Shown here piece after piece: positions 1-8,900 of a stretch of 64,000 nt of DNA. The notes under the pieces are model-generated. The model was given only the letters and a program-made list of their open reading frames with translations, was not told where the DNA came from and did no database searches. Source of the DNA: Paludibacteraceae bacterium (GTDB taxonomy: Bacteria > Bacteroidota > Bacteroidia > Bacteroidales > Paludibacteraceae); the NCBI GenBank assembly GCA_017430235.1, contig JAFRNH010000031.1, positions 1 through 64,000 of the forward strand, read 5' to 3'. Position 1 is the stretch's first letter. Each line of letters begins with the position of its first letter. Made by a program: the position numbers and the translations under genes.

Positions 1-1283
1 ATGGTTGCGCCTGGACGACCTTCGACGTGGGCATCTGTAATCTCATAATACTGGTAAGTTACCCCCAAGGAATCATTTTCAATAAAGGGTGGACATTCAG
101 AATATTTGATTCTTTCCTCGTTAATATCTGGCCTTGACTCTAATATATATGCTTTCAACAGAGCAAGAAATCCATCATCCTTACGAATCATATCCCAACT
201 GAACGACTTAGCTGTCTCCTTGTCGTATGTGATAACATATAAATAATAACAATCCCTGCAATTGCTATTAAAGTACTCAAAAAAATAAGTGATAAGGTGG
301 TCGTTCTCATAAATAGGTTTAATTAAGAACATTTCACTACTCTCCCCCTGTGTTGGCCCTGGATAATTCCCGTTTTCATCCATGGTATTCTCTGCTTCCC
401 AAGTTCCTTTGCCTTTATTAAAAGCCTCCTCAAAACTGGTAGCTCCCGATGATGCATAAGAGTATTTGCTATTCAATCTTAGGAAATCCCGTTCTATCGC
501 TTCACACACTTCTTGCGACAATCCTTTCCTCAAAAAATACATCTCTATCTTAGCGGATTCTCCCATCTCGCCCTTCATATTCAACAACGTATCGTTGTCT
601 ATAATGCTCACTCGAGCAGTATTTAATTCCTGTCTGAATGTGTTTGTTAATGATTCAAAAAAATCATAGTCATAATATAAATATTTCCCAATAAACATCG
701 ATGTCATCGACTGCTCCATGATTGTTTCCGTGATAGATGGACGCTTCTCTTCAGGAATAGGTACTGTCGCATGAGAAATAGAATCTAAATATAATTCCGT
801 CCTAAGTTCATCCTTTGTAAAATCAAGACGGAGGTAAGGCTCTCCCTCATTAAGCTGTTCATATTTCTCAAGATACAGTTCATTATTTCGGAAAGCGTAT
901 TCGAAAACAATATGCTCAATATCAATCACTAATCTACCTTTCTCTGGAATCGTTATGGAAGTTTCTGTTGAAAATAGGGGTATTTTGCACTCCTTTATCT
1001 GCTCATATTGATTGTTTCCCTTACCCAGATAAAGGGAAAATAAAAAAACGTATCTGCCATCATCATCTCGATTGTAATCGGCACCAGTTGTATCTGCATA
1101 TGTAACGACCAACCTGTCTAATACAACAGAATCTTGTATACCATCTCCATTTATATCTCCCACGTCAGAGATTTGAAAACCTACGTACTCCGTATCATCC
1201 TGTGTGTTATCAGAGGAATTGGAACCACATCCGAAAACAATTGGGATAAGCAACCAGATGAAATATTTATACCAATGTGTCAT
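1..1283 (-). CDS. Lipoprotein with EF-hand-like DxNxDG motif, 3' end outside window
   Basis: The reading frame is open from an ATG at 1283 to the left edge (427 codons visible), so the stop lies outside the window. The N-terminus has a hydrophobic segment ending in VFGC, a plausible lipobox, so the protein is probably an exported lipoprotein. Around residue 45 is DVGDINGDGIQDSVVL, a calcium-loop-like motif of the FG-GAP/VCBS kind. It is a tandem paralog of the next gene (1456-2343): the first 75 or so residues are almost identical at DNA level and the C-terminal halves align (YEITDAHVEG against YEITDDCFEG). This copy carries about 130 residues in the middle that the neighbour lacks. No enzymatic motif is recognised and the function is unknown. 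Confidence 0.8.
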   Translation of the reverse strand, partial: MTHWYKYFIWLLIPIVFGCGSNSSDNTQDDTEYVGFQISDVGDINGDGIQDSVVLDRLVVTYADTTGADYNRDDDGRYVFLFSLYLGKGNNQYEQIKECKIPLFSTETSITIPEKGRLVIDIEHIVFEYAFRNNELYLEKYEQLNEGEPYLRLDFTKDELRTELYLDSISHATVPIPEEKRPSITETIMEQSMTSMFIGKYLYYDYDFFESLTNTFRQELNTARVSIIDNDTLLNMKGEMGESAKIEMYFLRKGLSQEVCEAIERDFLRLNSKYSYASSGATSFEEAFNKGKGTWEAENTMDENGNYPGPTQGESSEMFLIKPIYENDHLITYFFEYFNSNCRDCYYLYVITYDKETAKSFSWDMIRKDDGFLALLKAYILESRPDINEERIKYSECPPFIENDSLGVTYQYYEITDAHVEGRPGAT

Positions 1284-1422
1284 GTCTATTAAATTTATAT
1301 AACAAGCTACTAAGACAACGTTCTAATTTTCGGAAACGGTTATTCTCGTTATCTTATTTTTTACTACAAAGATAAGAAACAAATCCTAACTTCACTATTT
1401 TGTTTTTTTCTGTTCCCATTTT

Positions 1423-1450
1423 GTAGAGACGCACGGCCGTGCGTCTCTAC
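1423..1450. repeat. REP-like palindrome, copy 1
   Basis: A perfect 28-bp palindrome, GTAGAGACGC + ACGGCCGT + GCGTCTCTAC, starts 5 bp beyond the stop of the 1456-2343 gene. The same arms recur at 3231, 38285 and 42908. Left of it (about 1378-1422) is a T-rich flank containing TTCCCATTTT that is also present left of copy 2. A TATCTTTG box (minus, 1374-1367) at the outer end of that flank could be a -7 element for the lipoprotein starting at 1283, but there is no matching -33 box. Confidence 0.75.
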
Positions 1451-1455
1451 TACCA

Positions 1456-2343
1456 TCACCTCCGCAAAAACCTTCTGCCCTCCTTCGTCAAAAAAGGTTC
1501 TATTTCGTTGAGCGGAATGATTGCTTCCGGACATCCTTCGAAGCAATCATCTGTAATCTCATAACGCTGATAACATATACATAAAGAGTCATCACGACCA
1601 ATATAAGGAGGACACTCAGAATATTTGAATCTTCCTTCCTCTATATCTTTCTCCTTCGATATATATGACATCAACAAACTGCGGAAATCATCATTCTTAC
1701 GAATCATATCCCAACTAAATGACTTTCCTGTCTTTTTGTCGTATGTTATGAAATATGTATAATAACAAACTCTACAATCAAAACTTTCGTATTCAAACAG
1801 ATAGGTAACGAAATGGTCATTCTCGTAAACAGGCATAATACGGTAGGTCTCATCCTCTTCGAAACCCTTCAATTTCATGTTTCCCAATAATTCTTTGTTC
1901 TTATAAAAGACATCTTCAAGACTTGTATCTTCTGACAATTCACGATCTGATATGTTAGAATAATTATATCTGTATTCCCTTTTTCGGAGATTTGGATTTA
2001 GAAAGTCGTGTTTTATGGCGTTAATAACTTTTTGCGACAATCCCTTTTTCATGAAGCACAATTTTACGCTAGTACCATTCTCATTTACTGCTTCCATTTT
2101 CAACATCGTATCATTGTCGATAACACTCATCTTACTAGCAGTCATCTCTTTTTTGTTCGACGTTACTAACGAATCACATAACACAACAGAATCTTGAATG
2201 CCATCTCCATTTATATCTCCCACGTCAGAAATTTGAAAATCTTCATTCTCCGTATCACTCTGTGTGTTATCAGAGGAATTGGAACCACATCCGAAAACAA
2301 TTGGGATAAGCAACCAGATGAAATATTTAAACCAATGTGTCAT
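1456..2343 (-). CDS. Lipoprotein, shorter tandem paralog of the 1-1283 gene
   Basis: 295 residues. The start (MTHWFKYF) is followed by a hydrophobic stretch ending VFGC, a plausible lipobox, so it is probably a lipoprotein. DVGDINGDGIQDSVVL follows near residue 45. The middle and end align with the left-hand paralog: SVIDNDTMLKM against SIIDNDTLLNM, GLSQKV against GLSQEV, and a shared CR.CYY...ITYDK...SFSWDMIRK block. About 130 residues after DSVVL are missing compared with the paralog, which suggests duplication followed by an internal deletion here or an insertion there. Conserved cysteines in the C-terminal third could form disulfides. Function unknown. Confidence 0.8.
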   Translation of the reverse strand: MTHWFKYFIWLLIPIVFGCGSNSSDNTQSDTENEDFQISDVGDINGDGIQDSVVLCDSLVTSNKKEMTASKMSVIDNDTMLKMEAVNENGTSVKLCFMKKGLSQKVINAIKHDFLNPNLRKREYRYNYSNISDRELSEDTSLEDVFYKNKELLGNMKLKGFEEDETYRIMPVYENDHFVTYLFEYESFDCRVCYYTYFITYDKKTGKSFSWDMIRKNDDFRSLLMSYISKEKDIEEGRFKYSECPPYIGRDDSLCICYQRYEITDDCFEGCPEAIIPLNEIEPFLTKEGRRFLRR

Positions 2344-2463
2344 ATCTATTAAATTTCATTAAAGATGAGTTGAGAGAGTAATAATTATTTGTCATGTCCT
2401 CGCATACAAAAATATAAAACAACTCCGAATCTCAACATCAATAACGAAACATTCTTCGTCCGT

Positions 2464-3147
2464 CTATGTCTGAAGGAATGTTAATACTGCAACATTAAAC
2501 TCATTCGGTTTCTTGTTCGCAATAAAATGGTTCCCTTGAATCAAGCATAACTTTGCGTTTTTTATATGATCAGCAATAAGACGCGTATGTGATTCTTTTA
2601 CCATATCATTTGTCCCTGCGATAACAAGCGTAGGGACATCTATTTTTGCTAATTCCTCAACAGCAATAGCAGGGTCATTGACCATCAGACCTAACATCTC
2701 TGCATGAGCTTTTGCCTCAGGACTCTTATTCGCAAAGATACGAGCCACTCTATATCCTAGCTCTATCGGCAACTGAACCGTTCGTTTAATACCTCCAGCA
2801 TCAAGATTACCCCCATTTAAAATAAGTTTATTCACTTTGGAGGAATACTTAAGGGCAAATATCATTGCAATATTAGCGCCATCAGAAAATCCTAAAATAT
2901 TAGCCTTCTCAATATGTAGTCTATCCATAAATGCAGATAAGTCATCTGCGAACTGTCGAATAGTGAATGGAGCGTCGCCCCTGGGAGTCTTTCCATGTCC
3001 GCGGGTATCCACCGCATAAACATGATAGCTTTGTGCAAATGCAGAAATCTGATTGACGAAATAAGTATGGCCTTCACCGTTACCATGAAGAAGGATCAAA
3101 GGAAACCCTGTTCCCTGTTCTTTGTAATAATGTAATATATCTGCCAT
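2464..3147 (-). CDS. Alpha/beta hydrolase
   Basis: A 227-residue single-domain alpha/beta-hydrolase. The oxyanion-hole HGNGEGH is at residues 21-27, the nucleophile elbow GFSDGA places Ser at 88, the acid is probably Asp181 in AGTNDMV and the base His207 in QGNHF, giving a complete Ser-Asp-His triad. There is no signal peptide, so it should be cytoplasmic; the substrate cannot be predicted. The frame opens upstream at a TTG (3195), but those codons run into the flank of a repeat, and ATG 3147 (MADILHYY) or ATG 3156 (MIRMADI) give a normal family N-terminus. Likely a monocistronic gene. Confidence 0.85.
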   Translation of the reverse strand: MADILHYYKEQGTGFPLILLHGNGEGHTYFVNQISAFAQSYHVYAVDTRGHGKTPRGDAPFTIRQFADDLSAFMDRLHIEKANILGFSDGANIAMIFALKYSSKVNKLILNGGNLDAGGIKRTVQLPIELGYRVARIFANKSPEAKAHAEMLGLMVNDPAIAVEELAKIDVPTLVIAGTNDMVKESHTRLIADHIKNAKLCLIQGNHFIANKKPNEFNVAVLTFLQT

Positions 3148-3230
3148 TCTAATCATTATCTTGTTCCTAAATACAAAATTAAAAAACAAATCCAAAATTC
3201 ACTGTTTTGAATTTATTTTGGTTCCCATTT

Positions 3231-3258
3231 GTAGAGACGCAATGCATTGCGTCTCTAC
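3231..3258. repeat. REP-like palindrome, copy 2
   Basis: A perfect 28-bp palindrome, GTAGAGACGC + AATGCATT + GCGTCTCTAC. The left flank (about 3184-3230) matches that of copy 1: an AAACAAATCC stretch, TTCACT, then GTTCCCATTT directly before the palindrome. The repeated unit is therefore nearer 75-80 bp and is asymmetric. The stretch 3259-3392 to its right shows nothing else recognisable. Confidence 0.8.
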
Positions 3259-3392
3259 GACGCCAGTTTAACAAATTGCAAGAAAACTGAAGAAACCAGG
3301 AACCTGCAGGAATTTCATCATCCCATAATTCATACAATTTGTTTTAAAACAGTGATTTTACAGAACACATCATTAAATTAAGGAAACTATCA

Positions 3393-3424
3393 TTTGCTCA
3401 TGTCGAGCAAGGAATTTAACTTTG
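3393..3424 (+). promoter_or_regulatory. Bacteroidota-type promoter for the phosphofructokinase gene
   Basis: TTTG (3393-3396), 20 bp, then TAACTTTG (3417-3424). This fits the -33/-7 consensus of the primary sigma factor in Bacteroidota. Transcription should begin near 3431, about 45 nt before the ATG at 3477. Confidence 0.75.
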
Positions 3425-3476
3425 CATTTGATTATAGGTGAATTCTATAAATAGACGAGGAAAATTAGATTAGAAT

Positions 3477-4799
3477 ATGGATTTTATAGTAAAAAACTTA
3501 GGAGAGTGTAAAATTAAATCTCCTTTGAAACTATCAACAGTAAAGGGAGATGGTATTTATGATTTCGTAGAGGACGGAGAACGCGTACTCTATTCTTCTT
3601 CGTTGCAGGAAGTAATGACGGCAATAAAGAATGGTGCTGAATTAAGATCGTTTGAGAAACCTGGGCCTAAAGAATACATCTATTTCGAACCTGCCAAAAC
3701 AAAAGTTGCTATTGTAACATGCGGAGGACTTTGTCCGGGTCTCAACAACGTAATACGCGGATTGGTATGTCACTTGTGGAATCGTTACGGTGTAAAGAAC
3801 ATCGTTGGTGTACAATATGGTTTTGCTGGTTTAAATCCAGTCAATCAGATGCCTTTTATAAATTTAGATCCCGACTTGGTGGATGATATTCATAAAGATG
3901 GAGGATCAATGTTGGCCTCTTCTCGTGGCAACCAACCAAGTGAAGTGATTGTAGACACTTTGGAAAAGAACAATATCAACATTCTATTCTGCGTGGGTGG
4001 CGATGGTACCCTTCGAGGAGCTCACGACATCTATAAGGAGATTGAACGTAGAAATTTGAAAATCAGCATCGCTTGTGTTCCAAAGACAATTGACAACGAT
4101 ATTAGTTATATTGATAAGTCTTTCGGATTTGAATCTGCATTCACCTCTGCACAAAACATCATCTTGAATGCTCATTATGAAGCTAAAGGTGCTCAGAATG
4201 GTGTGGCTTTAATCAAGTTGATGGGACGTGATTCTGGCTTTATCGCTGCCAATGTAGCATTGGCGGTTCCTGATGTAAACTTCTGCCTAATTCCAGAAAT
4301 GAATTTTGATTTGGAGAATGATAGTCAGACTGGATTCTTGAACTGTTTGGAAAGACGTTTGATGAGCAAGAAGCATGCTGTTGTCGTAGTAGCTGAAGGT
4401 GCTGGTCAACAATTCATGACAGGAGAACGAAAGGTAGATGCATCGGGCAATGTGTTGCATGAGGATATCGGTATCTTTATGAAGAATCAAATCATCGATT
4501 TCTTCACCAAGAAAAACATTCCTATTAGTGTCAAATATTTTGATCCAAGCTATATCATCCGTAGTATTCCAGCAAATGCCAATGACAGCAAGTTCTGTGA
4601 ACAATTAACCCAGAATGCGGTACACGCTGCTATGGCGGGACGTACGGATTTCGTGGTAGGTAACTGGAATAACTCATTCACATTGTTGCCAATCACAACT
4701 GCCACCTCGCAACGTAAGAAGGTTAATCTCGAAAGCGAATTCTGGTGGAGTGTTGTAGAAGCAACCGGACAACCAATGGAGATGAAAGCAAAGGAATAA
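3477..4799 (+). CDS. 6-phosphofructokinase (group II-like, 440 aa)
   Basis: Phosphorylates fructose 6-phosphate to fructose 1,6-bisphosphate in glycolysis. Visible signatures: GGLCPGLNN (83-91), GGDGTLRGA (from 174), PKTIDND (202-208, with the catalytic Asp) and MGRDSGF (249-255). At 440 residues it is longer than the 320-residue E. coli PfkA type and resembles the long bacterial/plant group. Phosphoryl-donor choice: Gly in GGDGT (not GGDDT) favours ATP, while Lys in PKTIDND is the residue usual in PPi enzymes; this G/K combination is known from ATP-using long PFKs, so ATP is more likely but not certain. It has its own promoter and a strong terminator. Confidence 0.92.
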   Translation: MDFIVKNLGECKIKSPLKLSTVKGDGIYDFVEDGERVLYSSSLQEVMTAIKNGAELRSFEKPGPKEYIYFEPAKTKVAIVTCGGLCPGLNNVIRGLVCHLWNRYGVKNIVGVQYGFAGLNPVNQMPFINLDPDLVDDIHKDGGSMLASSRGNQPSEVIVDTLEKNNINILFCVGGDGTLRGAHDIYKEIERRNLKISIACVPKTIDNDISYIDKSFGFESAFTSAQNIILNAHYEAKGAQNGVALIKLMGRDSGFIAANVALAVPDVNFCLIPEMNFDLENDSQTGFLNCLERRLMSKKHAVVVVAEGAGQQFMTGERKVDASGNVLHEDIGIFMKNQIIDFFTKKNIPISVKYFDPSYIIRSIPANANDSKFCEQLTQNAVHAAMAGRTDFVVGNWNNSFTLLPITTATSQRKKVNLESEFWWSVVEATGQPMEMKAKE

Positions 4800-4828
4800 A
4801 TCTTCAGATAGAAAAGCAAAACAATAAC

Positions 4829-4878
4829 AAAGGCTTATACATTGTAGCGCATTAGCGAAAAAATGTATAAGCCTTTTT
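4829..4878 (+). terminator. Intrinsic terminator after the phosphofructokinase gene
   Basis: A 15-bp perfect stem (4829-4843 with 4862-4876) is followed by a run of T on the plus strand. It lies between two convergent genes. On the minus strand the stem is also followed by a T-rich stretch, so it may also end the PorP transcript. Confidence 0.85.
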
Positions 4879-4923
4879 GCTGACCTTATCAGTCGATGCT
4901 ATCAAAGCGCGATTGAATGAGAA

Positions 4924-5904
4924 TTACCAATAAACAGCAGGACAAGGATATTTCTCCACATGTTTGATTATGTAGATGAAATTAAATTCGTGTGACCATG
5001 ATCCATTTTTCTTTTTGGAAGTGAACAAATCATACACATAGTAAAACTGAACTCCCTTATAATGACCACCAGCCATCAATCCGACCACATTCACTCCATT
5101 CAAGTTGTTTTTGTCAGAGACACCAAACATTAGTGGTTCCCAAGAAAAGCCTACACCTGCGTTCAGCATTTGAGAGTCACCTTGTCTCTGATACGAACCA
5201 TTCAAAAAGAGGTATTTTCCAGAAAGGCTTTCCCTTCCCCATAATCCATTGCTATATTGCAAATCTTGAACGAAATTGATATGTCCGACATACTTTCTAT
5301 GTAAAACATTATCCTTCAATTCCATGAAACCATTATTTGGTTCTGTAATATGATACACTGCAGCACCGACTGTCAAGCGGTTTTCCAACACATAAGAGAG
5401 TCCAACAGAAAAATCGAAATGAACACGCGTATCTTCGTCAAATTCTTCCAAGGTGGATAATGTGGGACGTCGTGTATTCATATCATACTGATCTCCATAT
5501 TTTACTTTATCCCATGACAAGTGATTGAGGAATAAAGAACCTTGCAAACCTAAGCGGATGTATTGTTCATCCTTAATTTTTAGTGTATGAGCATAAGTAG
5601 GAGAAAACTCATTCACTGTAAATACACCTTTCGACATATTGTCAAAAGCATAGACAAAACCTACGGAACAGATTCTTTTATGGAAACTCTGATCATAAGA
5701 TGCTCTGACTGTATGATAGTTATTCCCCAATGCCAACCATTGTTGTCTGTAACTGAGGCCAAAACGAATATCATACGCATTACCCGCCAAAGAGGGATTA
5801 AGGCTAAACGGAGTCAGATTATGTCCAACCAAAGAATAATCCTCTCGAGCATAGGTAGCTACAAAAAGGCAAAATGCCGACAAAAACAATACAATTTTTC
5901 TCAT
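4924..5904 (-). CDS. PorP/SprF-family type IX secretion membrane protein
   Basis: 326 residues with a signal peptide (MRKIVLFLSAFCLFVATYA). The mature start, with NLTPFSLNPSLAGN followed by FGLSYRQQW, is the hallmark of the PorP/SprF family: outer-membrane barrels that work with individual T9SS cargo proteins, as SprF does for SprB. The rest alternates short amphipathic strands and turns, as expected of a barrel. The frame also allows a GTG one codon earlier; ATG 5904 is preferred. It begins 12 bp after the stop of the giant type B sorted protein, so the two are almost certainly co-transcribed, and this barrel is probably its dedicated partner. Confidence 0.88.
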   Translation of the reverse strand: MRKIVLFLSAFCLFVATYAREDYSLVGHNLTPFSLNPSLAGNAYDIRFGLSYRQQWLALGNNYHTVRASYDQSFHKRICSVGFVYAFDNMSKGVFTVNEFSPTYAHTLKIKDEQYIRLGLQGSLFLNHLSWDKVKYGDQYDMNTRRPTLSTLEEFDEDTRVHFDFSVGLSYVLENRLTVGAAVYHITEPNNGFMELKDNVLHRKYVGHINFVQDLQYSNGLWGRESLSGKYLFLNGSYQRQGDSQMLNAGVGFSWEPLMFGVSDKNNLNGVNVVGLMAGGHYKGVQFYYVYDLFTSKKKNGSWSHEFNFIYIIKHVEKYPCPAVYW

Positions 5905-5916
5905 CACTCTTCAACT

Positions 5917-8900
5917 TTATCTAATTAGAGAGACCGAACCTCGTCTTTCTCCCTCCTTGTTGATACCTTTATATCCACTCTTATATTTACAATACCAACC
6001 ATACACTCCCCATGGACATGGTTTGCCATCGTAAGTTCCATCCCATTCATCATTAATGCTTTGTCCTTCGAAGACAACCTCTCCTAATCGATTGAAAATG
6101 ATAAACGAGAACTCATCTATAAACTCTCCGCCATAGAATTTAAAGCGGTCATTCAACTCATCGCCATTAGGAGTGAATCCTTCTGCAGCCCAGAAATCAA
6201 GCCATGTATATACAGTAGACTTTCCTGTATATTCACATCCAAATTCATCTATGGCACGTACTCTTACGATAAACGAGTCTGCAGCATTTGGGTCATAGAA
6301 GTGAGATGTATTAACACCCTTTTCCTCTTTCATATTATCACCTGTTTCCCAATACCATTTAGAGGTTTTAGGGAAGACACCATTGAATCGTACATTCGAA
6401 CTACCCTCTTCCACGAAATCTGGTGATACCGAGAATTCTATTTCACGACGAGGTATCAAATCCACATCCACTTTAGCAGTACCCTTGCAACCAAACACAT
6501 CCGTACCTTCTACGATCATCTGTGTTGGTCCATCAATCGTTGCAGCCAAATTAGCTGTCAAACCATTCAACGCAACACTTGCGCTATATGGTTCACTTGT
6601 CCATCTATAAACCTCAGCACCTCTTGCATACAAATGCACAGTATCTGGCAAACCAGGGCAACCTGATTGTGGTCCCTTCTCAATCGTAACTGTAGGAGAA
6701 GGACGTACTTGAACCACTTTGCTTGCTTTCGATGTACAACCTTGCGCATTTGTTCCATATACAGTATATTCTGCAGAAGAACTTGTATTATACGTGATAG
6801 ATGAAGTCTCATCACCCGTATTCCACTTATACGTGTCTGCGCCTGATGCATACAGAGAGAACTCATCGCCCAAGCAGACAGCAGAATCACCAGAGATATA
6901 AATAGAAGGCAAGGACTGAACAACAATTTGAATATCAATTGAAGCAGGACAGTTACTTACATTACTTCCCGTCATACGAAGCAGCATATTCGTCTTTGGT
7001 GTCACATTGATAGAGGAACCACTATATTCATTTACTCCATCACTCCAACTATAAGTAAGAGCACCACCACCCTGAATCGTTGTAGACTCACCAAGACATA
7101 CAGTTGTACGTCCTGCATACGTCAATTCAGGCAATTCTGTCAAAGCGATCTCATGAACAGCCGTAGCCTTACATCCATACTTGTTTTCTGCTGTAACAGT
7201 AAACGATGTATCAGACATAATCATCGGTGTGATAACAGAACCAACATTTCCACTACTCCAAGAGAAACCTGCTGTTTCCGCATTACCATCGAAGGCCTCA
7301 ATAGTAGCTAACGATCCTTGACATGCTTTCAAATCACCCTTGGTATATACCATAGGATTCGGATTCACCTTTACAGGAACAGGTATCATCACCTCACATC
7401 CCTTATCTGTATATCCATACAATGAATATTCAGTAGAGTTCGTTGGGTAAATCGTGATGGTATCCGTTTTTTGTCCGTTACTCCATTGATAATAATCTGC
7501 GCCATGTCCAATCAAAGAAGCAGAATCGCCAGCACAGACGCCCGTCACACCGCTACCCGATACCCACAAAGATGGAACAGGCAATATACTTACAGGAATT
7601 ATCATCGAAGATGAACATCCATTGATAACACCTTTTACTTTCAACTCCATATCATTCTCGAGCACTCTACTAAAGACAGAGGTTCCCGTACCATCCTGCC
7701 ATTCATACGTATTGGCACCAGATGCTGTGATCGTCACAATCTGACCGGAGCAAACTGCCGTTTCTCCCGTATAAGAAAGGACTGGGAGTTCTTTCATTTT
7801 AATTGTCCATTTTGCCGTTGATTCACACAAATTATCATCGACACAACGAACCGTCAATGTATCATCTTTTGTGATTTTAAGAGTGATCTTCGGTCCATAA
7901 GCATTATTACTCCAGAAATATTCAGACGCACCAGAAACTGAGACTTGTGCATCATCACCATCACAGACTTCTCTATCTCCCGTAATAGTAATTTTCGGAG
8001 GTTCATTAACCGTCACCTTAATAGAAGCCGTACCCACACAACCACCGTTGGTAGTCGTTCCCGTCACAAAATAATCAGACATGGAATAAGGGTGAACATC
8101 GATAGAGTCCGTATTATCCGAAGTATTCCAGCTATAGGAATCAGCACCTCTTGCATACAATCGTGTGGTATCACCCTGACAGATGGTTGTATTACCTTCT
8201 ATCCAAACGGTAGGAACATTCAACAATTTCACTTTAAATTCCGCACGACCCTTACAGTTATTGGAGACACCTTCCACCCAGTAGATTGTATCCTGCGTAG
8301 GGGTACGAACAATGGTTGTTTGTCCCGAAGTGCCATCATACCAAGTCACATTCGAACCTACACCCGTTACAGTCAGAGTCGTACTCTTTCCTTCACAGAT
8401 GGCAGAATCACCCGTGATTTTAACATCTGGCAAATCCTTCACCTTTACAGTAAACTCTGCAGGTCTTGATATACAGTTTTTCTCATCCACACAAGTAACC
8501 GAATATTCAGTTGTCGTATCAGGATAAACTGTTCTTGAAGGACCATTAAACAAATCTTTCCACACATACGTCACACTACCATTGGAAGATAAGACATTCG
8601 CCTGTAGTTTGGCTGGATCATTTTGACAAATCAAGCCATCTCCAGTAATATTCACCTCAGGAAGCGGATTTACGCGTATTGTCTTAGACATTTCTGAATA
8701 GCAACCATTGCTGTAAGATGCCGTAACGGTATAGACTGTATTATCTTGCAACGGACGAGCCTTCATTTGCGCATCAGTGGTACCAATATCCCAAATAAAG
8801 GAGACCGTCTCACCTGTTGTGTTTCCATATTCAATGGCCGTCAATGTTGCCGTATCACCCAAGCAGACCTCATCATCACCCTTGATCAACAACATCGGGC

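Noticed and set aside
1423..1450. Palindrome copy 1 as an intrinsic terminator for the lipoprotein gene
   Set aside because: On the minus strand the stem is followed by an A-rich stretch with no T-run, and the same element also occurs where termination would be harmful (inside the leu operon).
3148..3195. N-terminal extension of the alpha/beta hydrolase from TTG 3195
   Set aside because: These codons derive from the flank of REP-like copy 2 and have no counterpart in the family; ATG 3147 or 3156 is adequate.
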